64,000 bases of DNA, taken from a bacterium. GTDB lineage: Bacteria; Myxococcota_A; Bradymonadia; UBA7976; UBA1532. The notes under the pieces were generated by a model. That model did not search any database and was not told the origin of the DNA. It saw only the letters and a list, made by a program, of their open reading frames with translations. A program made the position numbers and the translations under genes. Below, piece by piece: positions 8,307 through 17,145 of the stretch. Within the stretch, counting starts at the first letter, position 1; each line of letters starts with the position of its first letter. Location of the stretch: contig JAUHYW010000062.1 in assembly GCA_030426085.1 (NCBI GenBank), positions 1 through 64,000 of the forward strand. Reading direction: 5' to 3'.

Positions 8307-9890
8307 ATGGCCGAGGCCCCCTTCAAGCGGATCAACTTCTTCAAGGGGTTTCTGACCACCGAGAAGGACTGGAACGACGCCGAGCGCTATCACGTCGAGA
8401 AGCGCAAGCTGCACAACCGGGCGTTCCACGCCCCGGGGGTCGTGCCGGGCTACGGTGACGAGCTGCGGGTCAGCAGCCGGGGTCGGGGCGACCTGTCGAT
8501 CGAGATCGGCAGCGGGTATGCCATCGACGCTCAGGGCCACGACATCGTGGTGCCCGAGAAGCAGATCCGCACGCTCAACCCGGGGGACTTCAAGCTGCCG
8601 GCGACCATCTACGTGGTGCTGCGCTACGTCGAAGAGTTCGACGACTTCATCGCCTATCGGGAGAACCTCGACTACCAGGGCCACCGGCGGATCAAAGAGA
8701 TCTCCAAGGTCGAGTTCAGCATCGTCGAGCCCGACATCGGCACCGAGGTCGAGCTGGCCCGCATCTCGCTCGAGAAGGGCGCCCGGCGGGTGGTCGACGC
8801 CCGCGACCCCTCGGCGCCCGACATCAACGAGATCGACCTGCGCTTCGTGCGCCGGGCGGGGGTGGCCGGGGTCCGGCTGAGCCCGATGATCCTGCATCGG
8901 CTGCTCGAGGCGATCCAGCTCGAGAAGCGGATCATGAAGTTCCTCGCCCGGGAGAAGAAGATCCTGGCCGCGCAGGACGCGCTGCACGCGCTCATCAGCC
9001 TGGAGATGATCCTGCACACCGCCTACGTGGACCACGCGAACATCTGGAACCTGCTCCAGATCATCGTGCGGCTGAAGTGGGACGTGGTGCTCGAGGTCGA
9101 GAAGCGGGTGCCCCGGCTGTCGGCGGCCAAGGAGTTCGCCGGCTTCAAGAAGAACGTCGACATCCTGCAGGGGCTCGTCATCGAGCGGCGGCGCACCGAC
9201 GAGGGGCTGGAGAACATCGTCACCTACCAGATGAAGGCCTGCCAGTCGATCGAGGGGCTGGTGGGGGTCATCCGGGACGAGGAGTCGATCGTCAAGCCGC
9301 TGCCCGGGCCCGACGACGGCAAGGGCGGGGGCAAGGGGCTCGACCTCAACCGCTACCTGCCCGGCGGCATCGCCTACGAAGAGATCAAGGTGCGCAGCCA
9401 GCCCTTCACCGAGACGATCATCGTCGACGGGGACGAGTGGGTGCTCGTCGACACGATCGACGTGCTCGACCCGGAGAGCGAGTCGGCCCACGGCTTCGTC
9501 ATCCGCGAGGCGAAGGACACCTACCGGACCCGGCAGAAGCTGCGCTACCCCGACGGCACGGTCATCGAGGACCGGGGCATCGCCCACGAGGGCGGCTACT
9601 GCGAGTTCAAGGTGACCAACGTCACCCCGCACCACGATCTGGTGCTCATCCGGCGCATGGACTACGTGCACGGCGAGTATCAGGCCGAGCTGCACATCGA
9701 CGGGGTGCGGCTGGACCGCATCCTCAACTGCGACGGTGAGGACCGCAAGCACCGCTGGCGCAACTGGCCCTACATCGTGCCGGCGCAGTACATCAACAGC
9801 GAGACGATCAACATCAAGCAGGTGATGCTGACCGCCGACCGGGACATCAACATGTTCCGCTACTGGTTCTACCAGCCCAGCGCCAAGTAG
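8307..9890 (+). CDS. Large eCIS-associated protein, putative baseplate or tail-fibre network component
   Basis: 527 residues, ATG 4 bp after the previous stop. The N-terminus (INFFKGFLTTEKDWNDAERY, then HVEKRKLHNRAFH) is a block I associate with proteins encoded just after the wedge genes of eCIS-type clusters. It is followed by a beta-rich region (~45-180). The middle (~200-330) is strongly helical with many Lys/Glu heptads. A short Gly/Lys linker (DDGKGGGKG) leads to a beta-rich C-terminal domain rich in Tyr/Trp (HRWRNWPYIVPAQYINSETI), plausible as a receptor-binding or fibre-anchoring module. There is no signal peptide or membrane segment. The role is inferred from position and shape, not from a recognised catalytic family. 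Confidence 0.65.
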   Translation: MAEAPFKRINFFKGFLTTEKDWNDAERYHVEKRKLHNRAFHAPGVVPGYGDELRVSSRGRGDLSIEIGSGYAIDAQGHDIVVPEKQIRTLNPGDFKLPATIYVVLRYVEEFDDFIAYRENLDYQGHRRIKEISKVEFSIVEPDIGTEVELARISLEKGARRVVDARDPSAPDINEIDLRFVRRAGVAGVRLSPMILHRLLEAIQLEKRIMKFLAREKKILAAQDALHALISLEMILHTAYVDHANIWNLLQIIVRLKWDVVLEVEKRVPRLSAAKEFAGFKKNVDILQGLVIERRRTDEGLENIVTYQMKACQSIEGLVGVIRDEESIVKPLPGPDDGKGGGKGLDLNRYLPGGIAYEEIKVRSQPFTETIIVDGDEWVLVDTIDVLDPESESAHGFVIREAKDTYRTRQKLRYPDGTVIEDRGIAHEGGYCEFKVTNVTPHHDLVLIRRMDYVHGEYQAELHIDGVRLDRILNCDGEDRKHRWRNWPYIVPAQYINSETINIKQVMLTADRDINMFRYWFYQPSAK

Positions 9891-10010
9891 GCCGTCGTCG
9901 GCCGGCGAGCGGGCGCCGCGGCGGCGCTCGACTTGCCATGACGGGCGCGGTGGGCCAACATCAGGATGTTCGCCGACCGGCGTGGTCGGCCGTCCCATGA
10001 TCGGAACACG

Positions 10011-10778
10011 ATGCGCGACCCCCTCGAATACCTCAAAGACCGCGTCGAAGGCCGGGTGTACCGCAAGGTCAACCGGGCGAAGCACGCGGTGCAGGGGGCG
10101 GCGGACAGCGCCAGCCGGGGCGTGGTGCATCGGGGCGAGAAGGCCTTCGACGATCGGGTGGGCGGCAAGAAGAAGGGTGGCGGCCAGGAGAAGGCCGCGA
10201 AGAAGAAGAAGAAGATGGGTTGGTGGCCATTCGGCGGCGATGAAGAAGAGGTCGCGACTCCGACCTGCGGGGGTTGCGGCAAGGAAGTCGACGACTCGTG
10301 GGATCTGTGCCCCTACTGCGGGACCCAGATCGGCGGGGGCGGCGGCGCGGCGGCGGCGGTGCCGCCCGGTCAGGCCCCGCTGCCCGCGGGCGCCGGCCCG
10401 ACCCCGATGCCCCAGCCGGCCGGCGGGGGCAGCCAGCGCACGGTGGCGATCGACCTCAGCGACGCGCTGCCCCAGAAGCGGGAGGTCGTCGGCTGGCTCG
10501 TCGTGATGAGCGGCACCCAGAAGGGCATCGACTTCCGGATCTACACCGGCCTCAACAACATCGGGGCAGCCGCGGACAACGACATCGTGGTCACCGACGA
10601 GTACCTCTCGTCGCGCCACTCGATGATCCGCTACGAGGACGGGCGCTACGAGCTGATCGACAACGGCTCGACCAACGGCAGCTTCGTCAACGAGAAGCGG
10701 ATCAACCGCGAAGAGCTCATCGACAACGACACGATCCGGCTCGGCCGGACCGAGCTGCGGTTCAAGGCTCTCTACTGA
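10011..10778 (+). CDS. Cytoplasmic FHA-domain protein with zinc ribbon
   Basis: 255 residues from ATG 10011 (MRDPLEYLKDRVEG). An in-frame ATG at 9966 is less likely because a 7-bp hairpin (9972-9990) lies between the two. Order: a basic amphipathic N-terminus, a Lys cluster (KAAKKKKKMGWW, ~60-72), a zinc ribbon (Cys86/89, Cys100/103), a Gly/Pro linker, and an FHA domain (~165-250) with the phosphothreonine-loop residues of SSRHSMIRYEDGRYELIDNG and STNGSFVN. FHA domains read phosphothreonine on kinase targets. It lies 120 bp after the baseplate operon and 38 bp before a second FHA gene, so it may connect phospho-signalling to the injection system, as Fha/TagH does for T6SS. That link is inference. 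Confidence 0.82.
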   Translation: MRDPLEYLKDRVEGRVYRKVNRAKHAVQGAADSASRGVVHRGEKAFDDRVGGKKKGGGQEKAAKKKKKMGWWPFGGDEEEVATPTCGGCGKEVDDSWDLCPYCGTQIGGGGGAAAAVPPGQAPLPAGAGPTPMPQPAGGGSQRTVAIDLSDALPQKREVVGWLVVMSGTQKGIDFRIYTGLNNIGAAADNDIVVTDEYLSSRHSMIRYEDGRYELIDNGSTNGSFVNEKRINREELIDNDTIRLGRTELRFKALY

Positions 10779-10816
10779 GCCGGGCCCCAGGCTCCACTCA
10801 CCTGCGGGAGACGAGC

Positions 10817-12316
10817 ATGATTCGTCCTGCCATTCGCCGGGGCGTCGTCCGCCTGGCGATGCTCGCCGCCGTCGTCGGCCTCGTCGGGCCGGCCACGGCT
10901 CAGGAACCCCAGGTCGGCAACCGCTACCTGCGGCTGGACGCGGTGGACACCAGCAAGGTGCCCGAGGGCGGCAACCTGGCGCTGTTCACCAGCTTCCTCG
11001 ACAAGCAGGGCAAGCCGGTGACGGTGCCGGCCGACGCCCGGTGGGCGGTCTCGTTCGACGGGGAGCCCTCCACCGGCGAGCAGGCGGTGGTGCGCCGGGG
11101 CAACAGCGACCACCCGGTGCACGTGGTGGTCGTCGTCGGCGCGCTCGCGGTCTTCGACGGGGAGGTCTTCCCCGCGATCCAGGACGCGGTCGCCTCGCTG
11201 CTGAGCAGCCTGCGGCAGAACGACACCTCGGCGGCGGTGGGCTACGGCGACGTCGTCGAGAACACCCCCAACCTGAGCCCCAAGCACGACGACAACGTCG
11301 ACTTCGTGCGCAAGCTCAAGCCCGACGACACCACCCCCCAGCTCTACGAGGGCGTCGAGACCGCGCTGCGGCTCTTCCCCGGCCCGTTCGACACCTACGG
11401 CCCCAACCGGGCGATGCTGGTCATCACCGACGGGGCCGACAAGGACGAGAACGACGTCGCCCGGATCAAGGACCGCATCAGCACGCTGCAGAACTCGGCC
11501 CGCGACCTCAACGTGCGGATCACGGTGGTCGGGGTCGACTACGGCGGCTTCGGCAACTTCGAGACGGTGCGCAAGCTGGGCGACGCCACCGGGGGGGCCT
11601 TCGTCAAGGCCAACACCCCGGCCGACATCCAGACGCTGGTGGCCAACTTCAAGGCCGAACTCCAGGGGCAGTACGTCGTCGAGCTGGCCCCCAAGGGGCT
11701 CGAGGCCAACAAGGACGTCGGGTTCAAGGTCGAGCTGGAGCACGGGGGGCAGACCTACCCCACCGACACCGTCGTCAAGACGACCCCCGAGGTGCCGAGC
11801 AACCTGATGCTCTACCTCGCGATCGGGGGCGGGGCGCTGCTCGGGTTCATCCTGCTGTTCGTGATCATCCGGGCCATCGTGCGCGCGATCCGCAACCGCG
11901 AGCCGGAGGGGCCGGTGATGGAGGGCCCGGGGCTGCGGCCGTGCAACCAGTGCGGCAACCAGATCCCGGAGGAGTGGAAGGTCTGCCAGTACTGCGAGGC
12001 GCTGCCCCACCACGGCCGGCTGACGGTGATCGGCGGCGAGGGGGTCGACGAGTGGCTCACCGGCCGGGTCTTCTTCATCAAGGAGAGCCAGTCGAGCATC
12101 GGCGCGTCGGACAACAACCACGTCGTGCTCAAGGTGCCCGGGGTGTCCCAGCGCCACGCCGGCATCCAGGTGCAGGACGGGCGGTTCGAGCTGGCCGACT
12201 TCGGCAGCAGCAACGGCACCTACATCGAGGGCAACCGGATCAGCAAGCAGTTCCTCAAGCACGGCGAGGAGCTGATGTTCGGGCCGGTCAAGATGGAGTT
12301 CAAGCTCAAGAAATAG
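10817..12316 (+). CDS. Secreted VWA domain - transmembrane - zinc ribbon - FHA protein
   Basis: 499 residues from ATG 10817, with CTGCGGGAGACGAGC upstream. A signal peptide (1-29, ending GPATAQ) is followed by a VWA-like domain (~95-300), one membrane helix (~330-355, LYLAIGGGALLGFILLFVII), a basic stop, a zinc ribbon (CNQCGNQIPEEWKVCQYC) and a C-terminal FHA domain (~415-498, SQRHAGIQVQDGRFELADFG, SSNGTYIEGNRI). The first MIDAS motif (Asp-x-Ser-x-Ser) is replaced by a hydrophobic VVVVVGALAVF run, so metal-dependent ligand binding is doubtful, although ITDGADKDE is kept. The topology puts VWA outside and FHA inside, a possible signal-crossing arrangement with the preceding FHA gene. Confidence 0.85.
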   Translation: MIRPAIRRGVVRLAMLAAVVGLVGPATAQEPQVGNRYLRLDAVDTSKVPEGGNLALFTSFLDKQGKPVTVPADARWAVSFDGEPSTGEQAVVRRGNSDHPVHVVVVVGALAVFDGEVFPAIQDAVASLLSSLRQNDTSAAVGYGDVVENTPNLSPKHDDNVDFVRKLKPDDTTPQLYEGVETALRLFPGPFDTYGPNRAMLVITDGADKDENDVARIKDRISTLQNSARDLNVRITVVGVDYGGFGNFETVRKLGDATGGAFVKANTPADIQTLVANFKAELQGQYVVELAPKGLEANKDVGFKVELEHGGQTYPTDTVVKTTPEVPSNLMLYLAIGGGALLGFILLFVIIRAIVRAIRNREPEGPVMEGPGLRPCNQCGNQIPEEWKVCQYCEALPHHGRLTVIGGEGVDEWLTGRVFFIKESQSSIGASDNNHVVLKVPGVSQRHAGIQVQDGRFELADFGSSNGTYIEGNRISKQFLKHGEELMFGPVKMEFKLKK

Positions 12317-12364
12317 CGCCTCGGGCGACGGGGATCGGGTGGATCGGACCCCCGGGCGCGAAAG

Positions 12365-12394
12365 TTGCGGCATCTCGGACGGCTCCCGTACCAT
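12365..12394 (+). promoter_or_regulatory. Predicted sigma70-like promoter for the PEGA gene operon
   Basis: TTGCGG (12365-12370), an 18-bp spacer, and TACCAT (12389-12394), about 90 bp upstream of the GTG start at 12482. The match to consensus is moderate. It lies in a 165-bp gap with no other coding content. Confidence 0.35.
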
Positions 12395-12481
12395 GAGGCC
12401 GCTTTTTCGGACGGTCGGAGCGAAGGCGCCGGTGCCGCTGCGCGCCGTGGGCCTCTCGCCGCGATCGGTGGAGGTCGCCCG

Positions 12482-13621
12482 GTGAACCGTGGCTGGCGTA
12501 TCGCAGGTCTCGTCTTCTGTCTGGCGCTCGCCGCGCCGACGCTCACCCTCGCCCAGTCGGCCGACTACGTCGCCGCCAAGCAGCGCGCCTCGGCCGCGTT
12601 CAGCGACGGGCGCTTCGAAGAGGCCGCCGAGTACTTCAAAGAGGCGTTCTCGATCGAGCCCCGGGGCAACCTGCTCTACAACATCGGGGTGTGCTACGAG
12701 AAAGCCAACCGCCCGGAAGAGGCGGTCAAGTTCTACCAACGCTACGTCTCGGCCCTGCCCAACTCGCCCAAGCGGCCGGCGGTGCAGCGCAAGATCGACG
12801 GGCTCAAGTCCCAGCTCCAGGGCCAGTACCAGGAGGTCAACGTCGCCACGTCGCCCCCCGGGGCGGTGGTCTTCGTCGACGACAAGGCCAAGGGCGCGCT
12901 CGGCCGGGCGCCGGTGAGCTTCAAGCTGCTGCCCGGCAGCTACGTGATCATCGCGGAGCTGCCGGGGCACGAGCCGGCCCGCCAGCGCATCGAGCTGACC
13001 GAGGCGGTGCCGGCGATGGTCGATCTGGTGCTCATCCCCAGCGACGAGGTGGGCACGGTCACTTTCATGGTCTCGGAGCGCAACGCCGACGTGATGGTGG
13101 ACGGCCGCCGGGTCGGGCGCAGCCCGATCACCGAGCCGCTGCGGCTGCGGGCCGGCGCCCACGACGTGCTCGTCATGAAGCCGGGCTTTCTGCCCTACAA
13201 GCAGAAGGTCGACGTGCCCGCCGGGGGCGCCAAGCGCATCGACGTGCAGCTCGCCGACGAGACCGGCGGGCTGGCCGACAGCGGCGGCGGCGGGGGCAGC
13301 ATCTGGCCCTGGGTGACGATGGGCGTCGGGGTCGCGGCGGTGGGCGCGGGCGTATTCACCGGGCTGTCGGCCCAGAACCTCTACGACCAGCTCGACGAGA
13401 AGCGGCAGGCGCGGGAGCTCATCGCGCCCCAGGACATCGACACCGGCAACAACCTGGTGCTCTACACCAACCTGGCGTTCGCCGTGGGCGGCGCGGCGAT
13501 CATCGGCGGGCTGACCTGGTGGCTGCTCGAAGACACCGGCCCCGACCGCTCCGGCGGGGTCCAGCTCGGCGGCGGCGCCAGCCAGGACGGGGCGATGATC
13601 CAGCTCATGGGGGCCTTCTGA
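12482..13621 (+). CDS. Secreted TPR and double PEGA-domain protein
   Basis: 379 residues from GTG 12482, chosen because a signal peptide (WRIAGLVFCLALAAPTLTLA) starts there and GGTGGAGGTC lies upstream; an open extension to 12365 adds only unlikely sequence. After the signal come TPR-like helices (AAEYFKEAFSIEPRGNLLYN, NRPEEAVKFYQRY), then two PEGA domains (~120-190 and ~195-260) with PPGAVVFVDD and ADVMVDGRRVGRSP cores. A Gly-rich linker and two membrane helices (IWPWVTMGVGVAAVGAGVF; LAFAVGGAAIIGGLTWWLL) finish the chain. PEGA modules are usually surface/periplasmic protein-binding units in Myxococcota. Its stop overlaps the next start (TGATG), so it is coupled to the lipoprotein and kinase that follow. 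Confidence 0.85.
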   Translation: MNRGWRIAGLVFCLALAAPTLTLAQSADYVAAKQRASAAFSDGRFEEAAEYFKEAFSIEPRGNLLYNIGVCYEKANRPEEAVKFYQRYVSALPNSPKRPAVQRKIDGLKSQLQGQYQEVNVATSPPGAVVFVDDKAKGALGRAPVSFKLLPGSYVIIAELPGHEPARQRIELTEAVPAMVDLVLIPSDEVGTVTFMVSERNADVMVDGRRVGRSPITEPLRLRAGAHDVLVMKPGFLPYKQKVDVPAGGAKRIDVQLADETGGLADSGGGGGSIWPWVTMGVGVAAVGAGVFTGLSAQNLYDQLDEKRQARELIAPQDIDTGNNLVLYTNLAFAVGGAAIIGGLTWWLLEDTGPDRSGGVQLGGGASQDGAMIQLMGAF

Positions 13622-16600
13622 TGAACACCCGCCCGCTCCGTCCACTGCTCGCGAGCCTGTGCCTGCCGGCCCTGATGCTCGGCGGCTGCACCCTGGACTT
13701 CGACGAGTTCGAGCCCTACACCGAGGAGCAGCCGCCGGTGGTGCCCGACGGCGGCGCCGACTTCGAGATGTACGTGCCGCCGGACATGGACCCCGAGCCG
13801 GACGTCATCATCGACATGCCGGTGGTCGACCAGGACATGGACGGGGTGCTCGACGAGGTCGACAACTGCCCCGTCGACGCCAACCCCGACCAGCTCGACA
13901 GCGACGGCGACGGGCTCGGCGACGTCTGTGATCCGGACGCCGACGGCGACGACGTGCTCGACGAGGTCGACAACTGCCTGGGGCTGGCCAACGCCGACCA
14001 GCTCGACCTCGACCGGGACGGCGAGGGCGACGCCTGCGACGCCGACGCCGACGGCGACGGGCTCGACGAGGCGGCCGAGGAGATGGCCGGCACCGACCCC
14101 CGGCGGGCGGACACCGACGGGGACGCCATCCTCGACGGCGACGACTCGTGCCCCCTGCGGCCCTCGCGGGTCGACTTCGACAACGACATGGACGGCTACG
14201 GCGACGTCTGCGACGAGGACGACGACGGCGACGGGGTGCGGGACTGGGCCGATGTGTGCCCCGGCACCCCCGACCCGGAGCAGAACCCCGAGGCCTGCGC
14301 CGGCGACCGCGACGGCGACGGGGTGCCCGACCAGGACGACACCTGCCCCTACCAGGCCAACCCCCCGGCGATGGAGGGCGGTCCCCAGGAGACCCCCTGC
14401 GAGCCGCGCTTCGCCAGCCTGACCTACAGCCGCTCGACGAACGTGCTCGCCCCCTACCGGGAGGGCGTGGTGGCCGGCACCTACGGCGGCGCGCTGGTGA
14501 TCGATCCGGTGGCCGGGCCGACCCGGCTGACCAACGCCGACGGGCTGGCGGGCAACCGCATCTACGGGCTCGACGTCGACCCCGAAGGCCGGCAGTGGTT
14601 CACCACCGACCGGGGCCTGACGGTCATCCGCCCCGACGGCTTCGTGTTCAGCATGCACGCCGACGACCACGACGGGGGCCCGATGGGGCGCCTGCGGGGG
14701 GTCGAGCGAGGCGCGGGCGCGCTCTGGGTCAGCAGCGACGCCGGGCTCAACCGGCTCGACGACACCGGCTGGAGCCTCTTCGAGGGGCTGCCGGCGGGCG
14801 AGGTGCACGGGCTGTACGTCGACGCGCTCGACCGGCTGTGGGTCGCCACCGACGGCGGGGTGGTGCGCATCAACGCCGGGGCGGTCGAGCTGACCCTCGA
14901 CGCGCTGCCCCTCATGGGCCCGTACACCGACGTCGTCGGCGACGGCGAGCGCGGGGTGTGGGTGGTCGGCGAGAGCGGCGCGGTCCGGATCCAGCCCGAC
15001 GACGCGGTGGCCCCCGAGGGGCCCTACACCGGGTTCTCGGTGCGGGACATCGCCGGGCGGGGCAACGACGAGTACCTGGCCACCGGCGGCGGCCTGCGGC
15101 GCATCGACCGCGACGGGCGGCTGCTGCCCACCGGCATCCCCCGCGACGGCACCACGCCGCCCCTGCCCTCCCCCGACCTGCGGGCGATCTCGCTGTCGGC
15201 GTTCGAGGACTTCTGGGTCGGCTCGGCCGCCGGCCTGCAACGCATCGACAGCTACTTCGCGACCTACGACAGCGCGCTGCTCGACGGCGACTGCGCGACG
15301 GTCACCCGCCGGGCGGGAGCGTACGTCTGGGTCGGGACCCGCCAGGGGGCGCTGCTCCTGCAAGCCGACGGCACGTTCCGGGCGCTGGAGAACCTGCCCG
15401 GCCTCGAGGTGAACGCCATCGCCCAGCTCGGGGATCAGGTCTGGATCGGAACCGACGGCGGCATCGGGGTGTACGGGCTCGACGGCACCCCGGTCGAGCA
15501 GTACCCCCGGGGCGAGGGCGAGCTGCCCGACGCCGAGGTCACCGCCCTCGAGGTGGGGGCCCGGGGCGAGGTCGGCGGCGAGATCTGGATCGGGACCGAC
15601 GGCGGCGGCCTGCTGCGCTACGCCGACGGCGAGTGGTCGGTCTTCACCGTCGAGAACGCGCCCAACGAGTTCCTCAGCGACGACATCATCGCGGTGGCCT
15701 ACGGCGACGGCCGGGTGTGGATCGCCTCGCCGCTGGGGCTGAGCGTCTACGACACCGTCGAGGGCGTCTTCGACCTGCCGGTCACCCGGCAGGGCGGGCG
15801 GCTGCCGGCGGTGCCGGTGTTCGACGTCGCAGTCGGCGGCGGCCGGGTCTTCGCGGCCACCGCGGCCGGGGTCGCGGTGCGCGACCCGGACGGGCTGTGG
15901 GTGACCCTGCGCCGGCAGGTGACCGGCATCCCCAACGAGGCGGGCACCGACGGGGCCCGGGCGCTGGCCTACGACGGCGAGAACTTGTGGATCCTGCTCG
16001 ACGTCAGCCGGCGCCTGGAGTACGGCAGCCTGCTGCGCCGCTCGCCCGATCCGGCGATCCGGGACGGGTTCGAGCTGTACCCCCCCGGCGACGCCGGGCT
16101 GCCGGAGACCCCGGCCACCAGCGGGGTCGACCTGACCTGGGCCGAGGGCGAGCTGAGCGTGTCGTACTGCGGCAACGCCGAGGCGCCGGGCGGCTTCGGA
16201 CTGCTGGGCGGGCGGGGTCTGATCGTGGAGGACGCCTCGACCGAGGGCCTGCGCGGCGAGGGTGATCAGGCGGCGCTGACCGGGGGCCCGGGGGGCCAGC
16301 CGCTGGTGGTCGGCCAGACCGCCGAGGGCCCGGTGGCCGATCTGATCGACGTCGAGCGGGCGATGCCGTTGACCCTGCCCGAGCTGGAGGTGCCCCCGAC
16401 CGCGTGTGGGGTGCCGGTGCAGGACGGGGACAACCTGTGGTGCGTGTTCGACGGGGTCGGCTTCGGCCGGCGCTTCGGCAACGAGCAGTGGAACCTGGGG
16501 CGGCGGGACGCGATCCCGGCGCTGGGCGAGGGCGACCTGCGGGACATCGTGGTGCAGAACGACACGGTGGCCTGGCTGGCGAGCGCCCAGGGCGTGGTGC

Positions 16601-17145
16601 ACGTCAACGGGGGCGCGGTGCGGGCCCTCAACACCGCCTTCACCGGCGGGGGGCTGCCGTCCGACGACGTGCGGGCGGTCATCCTCGCCGGCGATCGGCT
16701 GGTCGCCGGCACGTCGGCGGGGGTGGGCATCCTCGACACGGCGGCCAACGCCTGGACCCCCATCGGCGCGAGCAGCCTGCCCAACGTCTCGGTGCTGACG
16801 GTGGCGGCGACCTCGCCCCCGGCCGGCGAGGAGCCGACGCTGTACATCGGCACCGAGGACGGCCTGTTCCACCGGGCGCTCGACGGCAGCGTCATCGCCG
16901 ATTACGACACCTCGTCGGGGCTGCCGGTCAACCGCATCAACGACGTGATGGTGCACCCCGACGGGCGCATCATCGTGGCGACCCCGGCCGGGGTGGCGGT
17001 CAAGTCGGGCGAGGCGCCGTTCGTCAACTACGGCTTCGTCGACGGCCTGCCGGGGGTGGCGGCCTACGAGCTGGCCCTGGACAACGCGGGCCGCATCTGG
17101 GCCCGCAGCGAGGACGGCATCGGGCGGCTGGACGTGCAACCCTGA
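13621..17145 (+). CDS. Lipoprotein with thrombospondin type 3 calcium repeats and a beta-propeller
   Basis: 1174 residues, ATG overlapping the previous stop. The signal ends in a lipobox (ALMLGGC, Cys at ~21), so it is a likely lipid-anchored envelope protein. Residues ~75-260 hold a run of Asp-rich thrombospondin type 3 repeats (DSDGDGLGDVCDPDADGDD, then DRDGDGVPDQDDTCP) with paired Cys, a Ca2+-binding stalk. From ~265 to the end are many ~40-residue blades of the two-component-regulator propeller kind, with repeating GLDVDPEGRQWFTTDRGLTV, LWVATDGGVVRI and VWIGTDGGIGVYG. Such propellers are sensory or protein-binding platforms. No enzyme domain is visible. A Ser/Thr kinase is coupled directly behind, so it may be the extracytoplasmic partner of that pathway. 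Confidence 0.86.
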   Translation: MNTRPLRPLLASLCLPALMLGGCTLDFDEFEPYTEEQPPVVPDGGADFEMYVPPDMDPEPDVIIDMPVVDQDMDGVLDEVDNCPVDANPDQLDSDGDGLGDVCDPDADGDDVLDEVDNCLGLANADQLDLDRDGEGDACDADADGDGLDEAAEEMAGTDPRRADTDGDAILDGDDSCPLRPSRVDFDNDMDGYGDVCDEDDDGDGVRDWADVCPGTPDPEQNPEACAGDRDGDGVPDQDDTCPYQANPPAMEGGPQETPCEPRFASLTYSRSTNVLAPYREGVVAGTYGGALVIDPVAGPTRLTNADGLAGNRIYGLDVDPEGRQWFTTDRGLTVIRPDGFVFSMHADDHDGGPMGRLRGVERGAGALWVSSDAGLNRLDDTGWSLFEGLPAGEVHGLYVDALDRLWVATDGGVVRINAGAVELTLDALPLMGPYTDVVGDGERGVWVVGESGAVRIQPDDAVAPEGPYTGFSVRDIAGRGNDEYLATGGGLRRIDRDGRLLPTGIPRDGTTPPLPSPDLRAISLSAFEDFWVGSAAGLQRIDSYFATYDSALLDGDCATVTRRAGAYVWVGTRQGALLLQADGTFRALENLPGLEVNAIAQLGDQVWIGTDGGIGVYGLDGTPVEQYPRGEGELPDAEVTALEVGARGEVGGEIWIGTDGGGLLRYADGEWSVFTVENAPNEFLSDDIIAVAYGDGRVWIASPLGLSVYDTVEGVFDLPVTRQGGRLPAVPVFDVAVGGGRVFAATAAGVAVRDPDGLWVTLRRQVTGIPNEAGTDGARALAYDGENLWILLDVSRRLEYGSLLRRSPDPAIRDGFELYPPGDAGLPETPATSGVDLTWAEGELSVSYCGNAEAPGGFGLLGGRGLIVEDASTEGLRGEGDQAALTGGPGGQPLVVGQTAEGPVADLIDVERAMPLTLPELEVPPTACGVPVQDGDNLWCVFDGVGFGRRFGNEQWNLGRRDAIPALGEGDLRDIVVQNDTVAWLASAQGVVHVNGGAVRALNTAFTGGGLPSDDVRAVILAGDRLVAGTSAGVGILDTAANAWTPIGASSLPNVSVLTVAATSPPAGEEPTLYIGTEDGLFHRALDGSVIADYDTSSGLPVNRINDVMVHPDGRIIVATPAGVAVKSGEAPFVNYGFVDGLPGVAAYELALDNAGRIWARSEDGIGRLDVQP

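Noticed and set aside
2-9890. Complete prophage or T6SS
   Set aside because: No head, portal, terminase, integrase, lysis or TssJLM genes in the window; gene order fits eCIS.
13850-14400. Repetitive Asp/Gly codons that look like a tandem DNA repeat
   Set aside because: They are the coding of thrombospondin type 3 calcium repeats with varied codons, not a DNA-level array.
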